DNA of 64,000 bases, from the NCBI GenBank assembly GCA_036497285.1, contig DASXJR010000096.1, forward strand, positions 55,071 through 119,070. The letters run 5' to 3'. This DNA is from RYN-133 sp036497285 (GTDB lineage Bacteria; Actinomycetota; Actinomycetes; Mycobacteriales; Jatrophihabitantaceae). A program made the translations under genes and the position numbers. The notes under the pieces are model-generated. The model did no database searches, was not told where the DNA came from, and saw only the letters and a list, made by a program, of their open reading frames with translations. Shown here piece after piece: positions 1-10,297 of the stretch. Each line of letters opens with the position of its first letter. Position 1 is the first letter of the stretch.

Positions 1-114
1 GAGAACGCCGAACTGGCTGCCGCCGGGGTCACGCCGACCCGTCCGCCGCGGCGCAGCGGCGGCCCGGCTCCGGCGCCCAAGCCGGGTGCCCGGCCGCAGC
101 GGCGAAAGCGGTGA
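1..114 (+). CDS. secF: C-terminal tail of an upstream protein, probably SecF (partial)
   Basis: Only the last 37 codons are present, entering from the left edge and ending in TGA. The visible peptide is rich in Pro, Arg and Ala, ends QRRKR, and has no domain of its own. It resembles the basic cytoplasmic tail that follows the last membrane segment of actinobacterial SecF, a subunit of the SecDF protein-export complex. The assignment rests mainly on gene order: in many actinobacteria secD-secF lies directly before apt and relA, as here. Its stop overlaps the GTG start of apt by 4 bp (GTGA), so the two are probably translationally coupled. Another upstream gene cannot be excluded from this short piece. 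Confidence 0.5.
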   Translation, partial: ENAELAAAGVTPTRPPRRSGGPAPAPKPGARPQRRKR

Positions 115-638
115 GCCCGGCCGCCTCGGCGGAGCTTGTAGCGGCCCGACTGCGTGACGTCCCGGACTTTCCCGAGCCCGGAATCCTGTTCAAGGACATC
201 ACGCCGCTGCTGGCCGACGCCGAGGCGTTCGCGGCGGTCGTCCGCGACCTTGCCGCGGTCACACCGGACGTCGACCTCGTGGCCGGTGTCGAGGCGCGCG
301 GGTTCCTGATCGCGGGCGCGATCGCGGTCGAACTGGGCTGCGGACTCGTCCCGGTGCGCAAGGCCGGCAAGCTGCCGCCGCCCACGATGCGCGCCGCGTA
401 CGACCTCGAGTACGGCTCGGCAGAGATCGAGGTACCGGTCGGCGTGCTGGACGGCAAGCGGGTGCTGCTCGTCGACGACGTACTGGCCACCGGCGGCACC
501 ATGCGGGCCGCAGCCGACCTCATCTCGCACGCAGGAGCGAGCGTCACCGCACTGGCAGTCATCCTCGAACTCGGGTTCCTCGACGGACGGGCGGCGCTGC
601 ACGGACTGGCGCCGCTGACCGTGCTCTTGACCGTCTGA
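111..638 (+). CDS. apt: Adenine phosphoribosyltransferase
   Basis: Converts adenine and PRPP to AMP and pyrophosphate in the cytosol (purine salvage). The 175-residue protein has the expected length. Near the N-terminus it carries FPEPGILFKDI, typical of APRT, then EARGF around residue 61, and the PRPP-binding signature VLLVDDVLATGGT at about residues 118-130, with the acidic pair that contacts the ribose. The GTG start overlaps the upstream stop by 4 bp. It lies just before relA, the usual actinobacterial order, linking purine salvage to the alarmone gene. relA appears to have its own promoter in the 35-bp gap. Confidence 0.96.
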   Translation: MSPAASAELVAARLRDVPDFPEPGILFKDITPLLADAEAFAAVVRDLAAVTPDVDLVAGVEARGFLIAGAIAVELGCGLVPVRKAGKLPPPTMRAAYDLEYGSAEIEVPVGVLDGKRVLLVDDVLATGGTMRAAADLISHAGASVTALAVILELGFLDGRAALHGLAPLTVLLTV

Positions 639-662
639 ACGGTGGAATACCTCGCCGCCCTC

Positions 663-668
663 TAGACT
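663..668 (+). promoter_or_regulatory. Candidate -10 element of relA (leaderless)
   Basis: TAGACT lies 5 nt before the GTG of relA, so transcription would begin at or next to the start codon. The same hexamer recurs before efp, fkpA-like, def, rpe, rpoZ and metK in this window. No convincing -35 box is visible. Confidence 0.5.
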
Positions 669-673
669 TTGAG

Positions 674-3121
<2,448 letters not shown>

Positions 3122-3132
3122 TCCTCCGAACG

Positions 3133-3176
3133 CGGATCTTGTCTGACCCACTCAATTCGTTCGGGGCCATCCTGCG
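3133..3176 (+). repeat. Short intergenic repeat, copy 1 (shared with 7941-7990)
   Basis: This segment starts CGGATCTTGTCTGACCC and ends near TCGGGGCCATCCTGCG. It matches the segment after aspS (CGGATCTGGTCTGACCC ... CGGGGCCGTACTGCG) apart from a few substitutions and a small length difference. Both lie just after a stop codon, relA here and aspS there. The function is unknown. Confidence 0.6.
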
Positions 3177-3185
3177 GGCTGTGCG

Positions 3186-3255
3186 GTGAGTGGCGCGTTC
3201 TGCGGATGAGTGGCGCGAAATATCGCGCCACTCATGGGGCAAACGCGCCACTCAC
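3186..3255. repeat. Four-arm nested palindrome, copy 1
   Basis: Outer arms GTGAGTGGCGCGTT and AACGCGCCACTCAC (14 nt each) enclose inner arms ATGAGTGGCGCGA and TCGCGCCACTCAT (13 nt each, 4-nt loop), with 6-nt spacers. The 70-bp unit lies between the convergent genes relA and the FKBP gene, where it could end transcription from both sides. A near copy of equal length lies at 46138-46207. A differently spelled element with the same layout lies at 50322-50390. Confidence 0.9.
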
Positions 3256-3317
3256 GTGATCGGGACCAGCCGCGCCGGCCGCGCCGGGTCGACCGCTCCC
3301 GGGCGAGGCGCGGCGCA

Positions 3318-4040
3318 TCAGCCGGAGACCTTCTTCAGGTCGACGATGAAGACGAGCGGTGAGTTGGCCGGGATGGTCGGCTGGGCCTGCGAGCCGTAGC
3401 CGTACTTGGACGGGACGATGATGATGCGCCGTCCGCCGACCTTCATGGGCGCGATCTTGCCGGCCTTGTCGCCGCCGATGCCGAACGTGAAGCCCTTGAC
3501 GACCTGGGTGAGCGGGAAGTCGGCAGGCATGCCGCGCTTCCACGACGAGTCGAAGTAGTGCCCGTTCTTGTACAGCACGCCGTAGTACTGCACGCTCACC
3601 GTCGAGGTCGGGGTGGCCGCTTTGCCCTTGCCCACGACGAGGTCCTTGACCTCGACGTTCTTGGGGTCCCCGCTGCCCTTGGACGTCACAACCGGGTACC
3701 CCTTGAGGTCGGTCGCGCCCTTCACGGTCACGCCCTTGAACGTCACGGACTTGCCCTTGGCAGGCGGGTAGGACGTCGACGGTGTCGGACTCGGGCTCGG
3801 CGCCGACGAAGTCTGCGTGCCGGACGACTTGCCACCCGCAATGTTCTTCGGCTTCTTGCCCGAATCGCCCCCGAAGGCGACGACGGAGACGATGATGATG
3901 ACGGCGATCAGCACCAAGGTCGCCGCGATGGAGGAGATCAAGGTCACCCGCCGACGCCGCGCCTCGCGCTCCTCGCGGCGTTGGAGCTGGCGCTCGAGAT
4001 GACGGCGGGCTGTTTCGCGGCGCTGCTTGTTCGTGGGCAC
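3318..4040 (-). CDS. Membrane-anchored FKBP-type peptidyl-prolyl isomerase
   Basis: Predicted to speed proline cis/trans isomerisation in proteins outside the membrane. The 240 residues comprise a highly charged N-terminus (residues 1-31, MPTNKQRRETARRH...), one hydrophobic segment (about 33-56), a Ser/Pro/Thr-rich linker, and a C-terminal FKBP domain (about 138-238) with FDSSWKRG, GGRRIIIVP, KYGYG and LVFIVDL. The N-terminus closely resembles, from memory, that of the cyclophilin PpiB that occupies this site after relA in mycobacteria and Streptomyces. The catalytic domain here is nevertheless clearly FKBP. It is convergent with relA. A TAGACT hexamer lies 8 nt before the GTG start. Confidence 0.9.
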   Translation of the reverse strand: MPTNKQRRETARRHLERQLQRREEREARRRRVTLISSIAATLVLIAVIIIVSVVAFGGDSGKKPKNIAGGKSSGTQTSSAPSPSPTPSTSYPPAKGKSVTFKGVTVKGATDLKGYPVVTSKGSGDPKNVEVKDLVVGKGKAATPTSTVSVQYYGVLYKNGHYFDSSWKRGMPADFPLTQVVKGFTFGIGGDKAGKIAPMKVGGRRIIIVPSKYGYGSQAQPTIPANSPLVFIVDLKKVSG

Positions 4041-4048
4041 GAGCCGGA

Positions 4049-4054
4049 AGTCTA
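4049..4054 (-). promoter_or_regulatory. Candidate -10 element of the FKBP gene
   Basis: TAGACT on the minus strand lies 8 nt before the GTG start of the FKBP isomerase gene. This fits leaderless or nearly leaderless transcription. Confidence 0.45.
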
Positions 4055-4163
4055 CGAAAGGTCACCTAGCCGCGCGCTGTGTGACCCCGAAACCGTCCCG
4101 AACGCCCTCGGTAGGCTGGTGGGCGAAGGTGGCGGACGAGTCGATGGTGGGGTGTGCTTTCGC

Positions 4164-4823
4164 GTGGTCATCACGGGCTTCCCGTCGGACATGACCGCCA
4201 CAAACTGCTGGGTCGTCGCGCCTGCTGCCGGTGAGCAGTGCATCGTCATCGACCCCGGCATCGGCGTCGGACCCCGACTCGACGAGGTCATCGCCGTAAA
4301 CCGCCTGCACCCGGTCGCCGTGCTGCTCAGCCACGGCCACCTCGACCACACTTTCTCGGTCGTCCCGGTCTGCCAGGCCCGCGACGTACCCGCGTACGTC
4401 CATCCCGACGACCGTAAGCAGCTCACCGATCCGTGGTCGGCGCTGTCCGCGCCGCCCGGCACGCCGCTGTTCGGCTCGCTCACCTTCGCCGAACCCGACG
4501 ACGTCCGCGAGCTGGGCGACGGCGAGACGATCAGTTTGGCCGGCCTGGATTTCACCGTCCAGCACGCTCCCGGACACACCCGCGGCTCGGTCGTCTTCCG
4601 GCTGCCGACGCCCGACGAGCCCGTCTTGTTCAGCGGGGACGTGCTGTTCGCAGGCTCGATCGGACGGGTGGACCTGCCGGGCGGCTCCATGGCCGAGATG
4701 CAGCAGTCGCTGCGCCAGGTCATCCTGCCTTTGGACGACGCCACGATCGTCCACGCCGGCCACGGCCCGTCCACCACCATCGCGCGCGAACGCGCCACGA
4801 ACCCTTTCCTTCTCGACCTATGA
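4164..4823 (+). CDS. MBL-fold metallo-hydrolase (glyoxalase II-like)
   Basis: A 219-residue metallo-beta-lactamase-fold hydrolase. The dinuclear zinc motif SHGHLDH is intact, followed by APGHTRGS and SGDVLFAGSIGR, both typical of hydroxyacylglutathione hydrolase-like proteins. The in vivo substrate is unknown; actinobacteria lack glutathione, so a thioester of another thiol is a reasonable guess. I place the start at the GTG before VITGFP because family members begin close to this motif. Another in-frame GTG lies 12 nt upstream, and the preceding sequence is not family-like. Its stop overlaps the ATG of hisS by 4 bp, the same neighbourhood as in mycobacteria (hydrolase-hisS). Confidence 0.85.
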   Translation: MVITGFPSDMTATNCWVVAPAAGEQCIVIDPGIGVGPRLDEVIAVNRLHPVAVLLSHGHLDHTFSVVPVCQARDVPAYVHPDDRKQLTDPWSALSAPPGTPLFGSLTFAEPDDVRELGDGETISLAGLDFTVQHAPGHTRGSVVFRLPTPDEPVLFSGDVLFAGSIGRVDLPGGSMAEMQQSLRQVILPLDDATIVHAGHGPSTTIARERATNPFLLDL

Positions 4824-6169
4824 CCACATCGCTGTCCGGCTTCCCGGAACTCCTGCCGTCCCAACGATTCGTCGAACTGGCCGTGCTCGACCGGCTGCGG
4901 TCGATCTTCGAGGTGCACGGCTTCGCCTCCGTCGAGACCCGCGCTGCCGAACCGCTCGACTCGCTGCTGCGCAAGGGCGAGATCGACAAAGAGGTGTACG
5001 TGCTGCGTCGCCTGCACGCCGAGGACGGCGACGCCGGGTTGGGCCTGCACTACGACCTGACCGTGCCGTTCGCGCGCTACGTGCTCGACAACGCCGGCCA
5101 CCTCGAGTTCCCCTTCCGCCGCTACCAGATCCAGAAGGTGTGGCGCGGCGAGCGTCCGCAGACCGGTCGGTACCGCGAGTTCACCCAGGCCGACATCGAC
5201 GTCGTCGGTCGTGACGTTCTCGACCCGTACCACGACGTCGAGGTCGCGCGGGTGATGGCCGAGGCGCTGGGCGAGGTCGACTTCCTGCCGCCGCTGCGGC
5301 TGCAGGTCAACAACCGCAAGCTCATCGAGGGCTTCTACCTCGGCGTCGGCGCCACCGATGTGCCCGCCGTCATGCGGATCATCGACAAACTCGACAAGGA
5401 ACCTGCCGATTCCATCGCCAAGCAGCTCGTGCAGGACGCCGGGCTGACCGAACACCAGGCTGGGCAGTGCCTCGCACTGGCGGAGATCCGTTCCGCCGAC
5501 ACGTCCTTCGTGTCCAAGGTCTGGTCGCTCGGCGTGGCGCACCAGTTGCTGGATGAGGGCCTGGACGAGCTGTCCGCGGTGATAGAGGGCTGCGCACCGA
5601 TCACCGCGTCCGGACGTGGCGTCACCGTCGAGGCCGATCTACGCATCGCGCGCGGGCTCGACTACTACACCGGCACCGTGTTCGAGACCCGGATGGCGGG
5701 CTTCGAGTCGCTCGGGTCGATCTGCTCGGGCGGTCGCTACGACTCGCTGGCCTCGGACGGCAAGGCGACCTTCCCTGGCGTCGGCATCTCGCTCGGCGTC
5801 ACCCGGTTGCTGATGCCCTTGTTCCAGCAGGGCCTGCTCAACGCCGACCGGTCGGTGCCGTCGGTGGTGCTCGTCGCGCTGCCCACCGATGCCGACCGGG
5901 AGCGGTGCACCGCGATCGCGCAGGTGCTGCGCTCGCGCGCCATCGCCACCGAGATCGCACCGGCGGCCCAGAAGTACGGCAAGCAGATCCGGTATGCCGA
6001 ACGCCGCGGGATCCCGTTCGTCTGGTTCCCCAGCGATACCGAGGACGCCGACGAAGTGAAGGACATCCGCAGCGGCGAGCAGGTGGCGGCCGACGCCGCG
6101 TCCTGGATGCCGCCGTTCGAAGACCTGCGGCCGCAGGTGATCTCAACCATCAATAAGGACGAGCAGTGA
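4820..6169 (+). CDS. hisS: Histidyl-tRNA synthetase
   Basis: Class II synthetase that charges tRNA-His. The protein has 449 residues, slightly longer than the usual 420-430. Motif 2 is visible as FRRYQIQKVWRGERP followed by REFTQADID. The histidine-binding signature ARGLDYYTGTVFE and the glycine-rich CSGGRYDSL follow. A C-terminal anticodon-binding domain starts near VVLVALP. The ATG overlaps the previous stop by 4 bp, and its own stop overlaps the GTG of aspS by 4 bp. The hydrolase-hisS-aspS run is therefore probably one translationally coupled unit. Confidence 0.97.
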   Translation: MTTSLSGFPELLPSQRFVELAVLDRLRSIFEVHGFASVETRAAEPLDSLLRKGEIDKEVYVLRRLHAEDGDAGLGLHYDLTVPFARYVLDNAGHLEFPFRRYQIQKVWRGERPQTGRYREFTQADIDVVGRDVLDPYHDVEVARVMAEALGEVDFLPPLRLQVNNRKLIEGFYLGVGATDVPAVMRIIDKLDKEPADSIAKQLVQDAGLTEHQAGQCLALAEIRSADTSFVSKVWSLGVAHQLLDEGLDELSAVIEGCAPITASGRGVTVEADLRIARGLDYYTGTVFETRMAGFESLGSICSGGRYDSLASDGKATFPGVGISLGVTRLLMPLFQQGLLNADRSVPSVVLVALPTDADRERCTAIAQVLRSRAIATEIAPAAQKYGKQIRYAERRGIPFVWFPSDTEDADEVKDIRSGEQVAADAASWMPPFEDLRPQVISTINKDEQ

Positions 6170-7929
6170 TACGCACTCACGACGCCGGATCGCTCCGCGC
6201 GTCCGACGCAGGCCAGACCGTCACCCTCGCCGGCTGGGTCGCGACCCGCCGCGACCACGGCGGCGTGACCTTCATCGACCTCCGCGACGCGAGCGGCTCG
6301 GCCCAGGTGGTGTTCCGCGAAGCCGATGCTCATGCGTTGCGCAACGAGTGGGTGATCGCGGTGACGGGCGAGGTACGCCTGCGCCCCGCGGGCAACGTGA
6401 ACTCGGCGATCCCGACGGGCGAGATCGAGATCGTCGCCTCGTCGCTCGACGTGCTCAACGAGGCCGCTGCGCTGCCGTTCCAGGTCGACGAACACACCGA
6501 GGTCGGCGAGGAGGCCCGGCTCAAGTACCGGTACCTCGACCTGCGCCGGCCCGGCCCGGCCGCGGCGATCCGACTGCGGTCGAAGGTGAACCGCGCGGCG
6601 CGCGAGGCGCTGCTGGACCAGGGCTTCGTCGAGATCGAGACCCCGACGATGACCCGCTCGACCCCGGAAGGCGCGCGGGACTTCCTGGTGCCCGCCCGGT
6701 TGCGCCCGGGTAACTGGTACGCGCTGCCGCAGTCGCCGCAGCTGTTCAAGCAGCTGCTGATGGTCGCCGGCATGGAGAAGTACTTCCAGATCGCGCGCTG
6801 CTACCGCGACGAGGACTTCCGCGCCGACCGCCAGCCCGAGTTCACCCAGCTCGACATCGAGATGAGCTTCGTCGACCAGGACGACGTGATTGCGCTCGCC
6901 GAGTCGGTCATGCGCGACGTGTGGCGTCTCATCGATGTCGAGCTGGAGCTGCCCATCCCACGGATGAACTACGCCGACGCGATGGCCCGCTTCGGCACCG
7001 ACAAACCCGACCTGCGCTTCGGTCTCGAGCTCACCGACTGCACGGCCTACTTCAAGAACACCCCGTTCCGCGTGTTCCAGGCCGATTACGTCGGGGCGGT
7101 CGTCATGACCGGCGGCGCATCACAGCCGCGGCGCACGCTCGACGGCTGGCAGGACTTCGCCCGCCAGCGCGGCCACCGTGGCCTGGCCTACGTGCTCGTC
7201 GGCGACGACGGCGAGCTCGCCGGACCGGTCGCGAAGAACCTGTCGGACGAGGAGCGGGCCGGGCTGGTCGACCAGGTCGGCGCGCAGAAGGGCGACTGCA
7301 TCTTCTTCGCCGCCGGGTCGGCCCCATCCGCGCGCGCATTGCTCGGCGCGACACGACTGGAGATCGGCCGCCGCAACGGGCTCATCGACGAGTCGCAGTG
7401 GTCGTTCGTATGGGTCGTCGACGCGCCGCTGTTCGAGCCGAGCTCGGAGGCCGTCGCCGCCGGTGACGTCGCCGTCGGGTCTGGGGCATGGACGGCCGTG
7501 CACCACGCATTCACCTCGCCCAAGCCGGAGTTCCTCGACACGTTCGACACCGATCCGGGCGCGGCGCTCGCGTACGCGTACGACATCGTCTGCAACGGCA
7601 ACGAGATCGGCGGCGGGTCGATCCGTATCCACCGCCGCGACGTCCAGGAGCGGGTGTTCTCGATCATGGGCCTGTCGGCCGAGGAGGCGCAGACCAAGTT
7701 CGGCTTTCTGCTCGACGCGTTCAAGTACGGCGCGCCGCCGCACGGCGGGATCGCGTTCGGCTGGGACCGCGTCTGCGCGCTGCTGTCCGGCGCGGAATCG
7801 ATGCGGGAGGTCGTCGCGTTCCCGAAGACCGGCGGCGGCTACGACCCGCTCACCGGAGCGCCCGCGCCGATCACTGCCGAGCAGCGCAAGGAAGCCGGCA
7901 TCGATTTCGTGCCGGAGGAGTCCGGCTGA
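6166..7929 (+). CDS. aspS: Aspartyl-tRNA synthetase
   Basis: Class IIb synthetase of 587 residues, the normal size for the bacterial type. It has an N-terminal OB-fold anticodon-binding domain (AGWVATRRDHGGVTFIDLRD), the class II core with FRADRQPEFTQLDIE, an inserted GAD domain typical of bacterial AspRS, and motif 3 FGWDRVCALL near the end. GTG start with a 4-bp overlap with hisS. Whether it is discriminating for Asp or also charges tRNA-Asn cannot be told from these motifs alone. No asnS or gatCAB lies in this window. Confidence 0.97.
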   Translation: MIRTHDAGSLRASDAGQTVTLAGWVATRRDHGGVTFIDLRDASGSAQVVFREADAHALRNEWVIAVTGEVRLRPAGNVNSAIPTGEIEIVASSLDVLNEAAALPFQVDEHTEVGEEARLKYRYLDLRRPGPAAAIRLRSKVNRAAREALLDQGFVEIETPTMTRSTPEGARDFLVPARLRPGNWYALPQSPQLFKQLLMVAGMEKYFQIARCYRDEDFRADRQPEFTQLDIEMSFVDQDDVIALAESVMRDVWRLIDVELELPIPRMNYADAMARFGTDKPDLRFGLELTDCTAYFKNTPFRVFQADYVGAVVMTGGASQPRRTLDGWQDFARQRGHRGLAYVLVGDDGELAGPVAKNLSDEERAGLVDQVGAQKGDCIFFAAGSAPSARALLGATRLEIGRRNGLIDESQWSFVWVVDAPLFEPSSEAVAAGDVAVGSGAWTAVHHAFTSPKPEFLDTFDTDPGAALAYAYDIVCNGNEIGGGSIRIHRRDVQERVFSIMGLSAEEAQTKFGFLLDAFKYGAPPHGGIAFGWDRVCALLSGAESMREVVAFPKTGGGYDPLTGAPAPITAEQRKEAGIDFVPEESG

Positions 7930-7940
7930 CCCGACGAAAT

Positions 7941-7990
7941 CGGATCTGGTCTGACCCGCTCGTCACTTCGCTCCTCGGGGCCGTACTGCG
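7941..7990 (+). repeat. Short intergenic repeat, copy 2
   Basis: Begins CGGATCTGGTCTGACCC and ends CGGGGCCGTACTGCG, matching the segment after relA (3133-3176). It overlaps the left part of the larger repeat at 7955-8056, so the two may belong to one composite element. Confidence 0.55.
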
Positions 7991-8056
7991 ATCCGAATCG
8001 CAAGTCCCTGGCGCGCTCGCGCGATCGGCGGGCTCCTCGCGCAAGCGCTCATCGCG
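7955..8056 (-). repeat. Stop-proximal composite repeat, copy A
   Basis: Read on the minus strand, it begins about 9 nt after the stop of the small gene at 8065-8466 with CGCGATGAGCGCTTGCGCGA and GGAGCCCG. It ends with a GAGCGAAGTGACGAGCGGG segment. The 28-bp head is identical at 27 positions to the segment after alaS (13285-13312), and a weaker copy follows pntA. All three copies have the same orientation relative to the gene they follow. Confidence 0.7.
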
Positions 8057-8064
8057 GCGGCGTC

Positions 8065-8466
8065 TCACTCGCCGGTGATCAGGTGGAGCAGCGCGTGCCC
8101 GTAGGCCTCGGCCGGGTCGTCGGCGCGGAATGCGACGTATCCGTGGGGCAGTGCGATCTCGACGAGCCAGTCCTCCTCGGTACGGGTGAGCCGGCGGAAG
8201 GTGCCGGCGAGGCGCTCACGCAGCTGCGCCTCGCTCGGCAGCCACACCGAATTGCGCGCCTCGACCGAGTCGAGCGCCCACTCGACCGTGCCGTTGAACC
8301 CGATCACCCGTCCGGACGGGAACTCGTGCACCTCGGCAAGGACGTCAGCCAGGGTGAAAACCTCGTTGTCCATGTCGCGGTCGGCGACGACGAACCGGTC
8401 ACCGGGTGCCGGGTCCCAGCGCAGCCCGGCGTCGCGCAGTTTGCGTGCGAGCGCTACGGAGATCAC
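8065..8466 (-). CDS. Conserved actinobacterial protein of unknown function
   Basis: A 133-residue soluble protein with no signal peptide or membrane segment. It contains GDRFVV, a central EVHEFPSGRVIGFNGT stretch, WALDSVEA, and a C-terminal AYGHALLHLI. I recognise the type from other actinobacteria, where databases sometimes carry a misleading pilus-assembly (CpaE) label, but I know of no proven role. The GTG start lies 6 nt after a TACCGT hexamer on the same strand. It is divergent from rarA, with 44 bp between the two starts. Confidence 0.75.
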   Translation of the reverse strand: MISVALARKLRDAGLRWDPAPGDRFVVADRDMDNEVFTLADVLAEVHEFPSGRVIGFNGTVEWALDSVEARNSVWLPSEAQLRERLAGTFRRLTRTEEDWLVEIALPHGYVAFRADDPAEAYGHALLHLITGE

Positions 8467-8472
8467 GGCTCT

Positions 8473-8478
8473 ACGGTA
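8473..8478 (-). promoter_or_regulatory. Candidate -10 element of the 8065-8466 gene
   Basis: TACCGT on the minus strand lies 6 nt before the GTG start, matching the leaderless arrangement seen elsewhere in the window. Confidence 0.35.
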
Positions 8479-8498
8479 GGGCGCTCGCCGCGCGGACT

Positions 8499-8504
8499 TA
8501 GGGT
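8499..8504 (+). promoter_or_regulatory. Candidate -10 element of rarA (leaderless)
   Basis: TAGGGT lies 6 nt before the GTG of rarA. No Shine-Dalgarno sequence could fit inside the resulting transcript. Confidence 0.45.
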
Positions 8505-8510
8505 GGGGAC

Positions 8511-9851
8511 GTGACCCTGTTCGAGCCGGACGAGCCGCGGACGGACCCGGCACCGTTCGACCCGGGCGCCCCGCTCGCAGCACGCATGCGGCCGCGCACG
8601 CTCGACGACGTCGTCGGGCAGGACCACCTGCTCGCCCCCGGCTCGCCGCTGCGCCGCCTGGTCGAGGGCGACGCACCGATGTCGCTGATCCTGTTCGGCC
8701 CGCCGGGCACCGGCAAGACCACGCTCGCGCTGATCGTCTCGAGCGCCACCAACCGACGCTTCGAGCAGCTGTCCGCGCTCAACGCCGGCGTGAAGGACGT
8801 CCGCGAAGTGATCGCCCGGGCCAAGACCGAGCTCACCCGCACCGGCCGCCAGACCGTGCTGTTCATCGACGAGATCCACCGGTTCAGCAAGACCCAGCAG
8901 GACTCCCTGCTCGGCGCGGTCGAGGCCCGCCACGTCACCCTCGTCGCGGCGACCACGGAGAACCCGTTCTTCTCGATCGTGTCGCCGCTGCTGTCCCGCA
9001 GCCTGCTGCTCACGCTGCAACCGCTGGACGAGCCGGCCGTGGACACCCTGATCGACCGCGCCCTGACGGACGAGCGTGGGCTGGCCGGCGCGGTCACCCT
9101 CGACGCCGACGCCCGGGCGCATCTGCTCCGGATGTCCGGCGGCGACGCGCGCCGCGCCCTCACCGCGCTCGAAGCCGCCGCCGGCACCACCCAGGCCGAG
9201 GGACGGACGGCGATCGACCTGGCCACCCTGGAGAAGGCGGTCGACACGGCGGCGGTGCGCTACGACCGCGACGGCGACCAGCACTACGACGTGATCAGCG
9301 CCTTCATCAAGTCCATCCGCGGCTCCGACGCCGACGCCGCGTTGCACTACCTGGCCCGCATGATCGAAGCCGGCGAGGATCCGCGGTTCATCGCGCGGCG
9401 GCTGGTCGTGCACGCCTCCGAGGACATCGGGCTGGCCGATCCCACCGCCCTGCTGGCGGCCACCGCCGCGGCCCAGGCGGTGCAACTGATCGGCATGCCC
9501 GAGGCGCGCATCAACCTGGCCCAGGCAACCGTCCACCTGGCACTGGCACCCAAGTCGAACGCGATCGTCACCGCGATCGACGCTGCGCTCGCCGACGTCC
9601 GGGCGGGCAAAGCCGGCACGGTGCCGCCGGCGCTGCGCGACGGGCACTACCCTGGCGCGGCGAAACTCGGTCACGCGCGCGCCTACGTGTATCCGCACGG
9701 TCTGCCCGAGGGCGTCGCCGAGCAGCAGTACCCGCCCGACGAACTGGTCGGCACCGATTACTACGAGCCGGTCAACCGCGGCGCCGAGCGGCATCTGGTC
9801 GAACGGCTGGCGAAACTGCGCGCTGTCATCCGCGCAACGGGGACGAGATAG
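8511..9851 (+). CDS. rarA: Replication-associated recombination protein A (AAA ATPase)
   Basis: RarA/MgsA family clamp-loader-like AAA+ ATPase acting at stalled replication forks. The 446-residue protein has the family's opening (RPRTLDDVVGQDHLL), Walker A GPPGTGKTT, Walker B LFIDEIHRF, sensor AATTENPFF, and the C-terminal helical domain with DGDQHYDVISAFIKSIRGSD and a final HYPGAAKLGH-type segment. It heads the actinobacterial block rarA-DUF948-small protein-alaS. It is probably transcribed from the promoter immediately upstream as a leaderless message. Confidence 0.96.
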   Translation: MTLFEPDEPRTDPAPFDPGAPLAARMRPRTLDDVVGQDHLLAPGSPLRRLVEGDAPMSLILFGPPGTGKTTLALIVSSATNRRFEQLSALNAGVKDVREVIARAKTELTRTGRQTVLFIDEIHRFSKTQQDSLLGAVEARHVTLVAATTENPFFSIVSPLLSRSLLLTLQPLDEPAVDTLIDRALTDERGLAGAVTLDADARAHLLRMSGGDARRALTALEAAAGTTQAEGRTAIDLATLEKAVDTAAVRYDRDGDQHYDVISAFIKSIRGSDADAALHYLARMIEAGEDPRFIARRLVVHASEDIGLADPTALLAATAAAQAVQLIGMPEARINLAQATVHLALAPKSNAIVTAIDAALADVRAGKAGTVPPALRDGHYPGAAKLGHARAYVYPHGLPEGVAEQQYPPDELVGTDYYEPVNRGAERHLVERLAKLRAVIRATGTR

Positions 9852-9892
9852 GGTCAGGCGACCCGCTCACCGACCCATCGAGGAGGCCCCGG

Positions 9893-10297
9893 GTGTCCGG
9901 AGGGGCTATCGCCGCTCTCATCGCGGCTGGCGCATTCGTGCTGCTGGTCCTGCTGCTCGCGATCCCGCTGCTGAAGCTGGGACGCACGCTTGACGAAGCC
10001 ACACTCGCGATCAGGGCCACGCACGAGGGTTTCGGTCCGCTGCTCGTCGAGTCCAAGGGCACGCTCGTCCAGGTGAACGCGCAGCTCGGTGAGGTCGAGG
10101 GCATCGCGAAGAACGTCAACTCGATGACGACCAACGTCGCCGCGCTGACCTCGGTCGTGTCCAGCACCCTGGGCAGCCCGCTGATCAAGGTCGCCGCGTT
10201 CACCTACGGCGTGCGCAAGTCCGTGGCCAACCGTCGCGACGCCGAGGTCGTCCGCGATGCCCGCCGCAAGCATCGAGCCGGACGGCGTGCCAAGTGA
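9893..10297 (+). CDS. DUF948-type membrane protein
   Basis: A 134-residue protein with one N-terminal hydrophobic segment (about residues 4-25), followed by a predicted amphipathic helical region with repeated VNAQLGEVEGIAKNV-like heptads, and a basic C-terminus (RRKHRAGRRAK). This matches the DUF948 proteins found between rarA/rpsD and alaS in actinobacteria. Their function is unproven, though the coiled-coil plus anchor design suggests an envelope-associated scaffold. GTG start with an AGGAGG-like site (GAGGAGGCCCC) upstream. Its stop overlaps the next gene by 4 bp. Confidence 0.85.
   Translation: MSGGAIAALIAAGAFVLLVLLLAIPLLKLGRTLDEATLAIRATHEGFGPLLVESKGTLVQVNAQLGEVEGIAKNVNSMTTNVAALTSVVSSTLGSPLIKVAAFTYGVRKSVANRRDAEVVRDARRKHRAGRRAK

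Noticed and set aside
3186..3255. CRISPR or tandem repeat array
   Set aside because: The four arms are inverted pairs with tiny spacers, not regularly spaced direct repeats, and no cas genes are present.
3190..3399. Frame starting MARSADEWREISRHS after relA
   Set aside because: The similarity to the frame at 46 kb comes from the shared palindromic DNA; the rest reads antisense to the FKBP gene.
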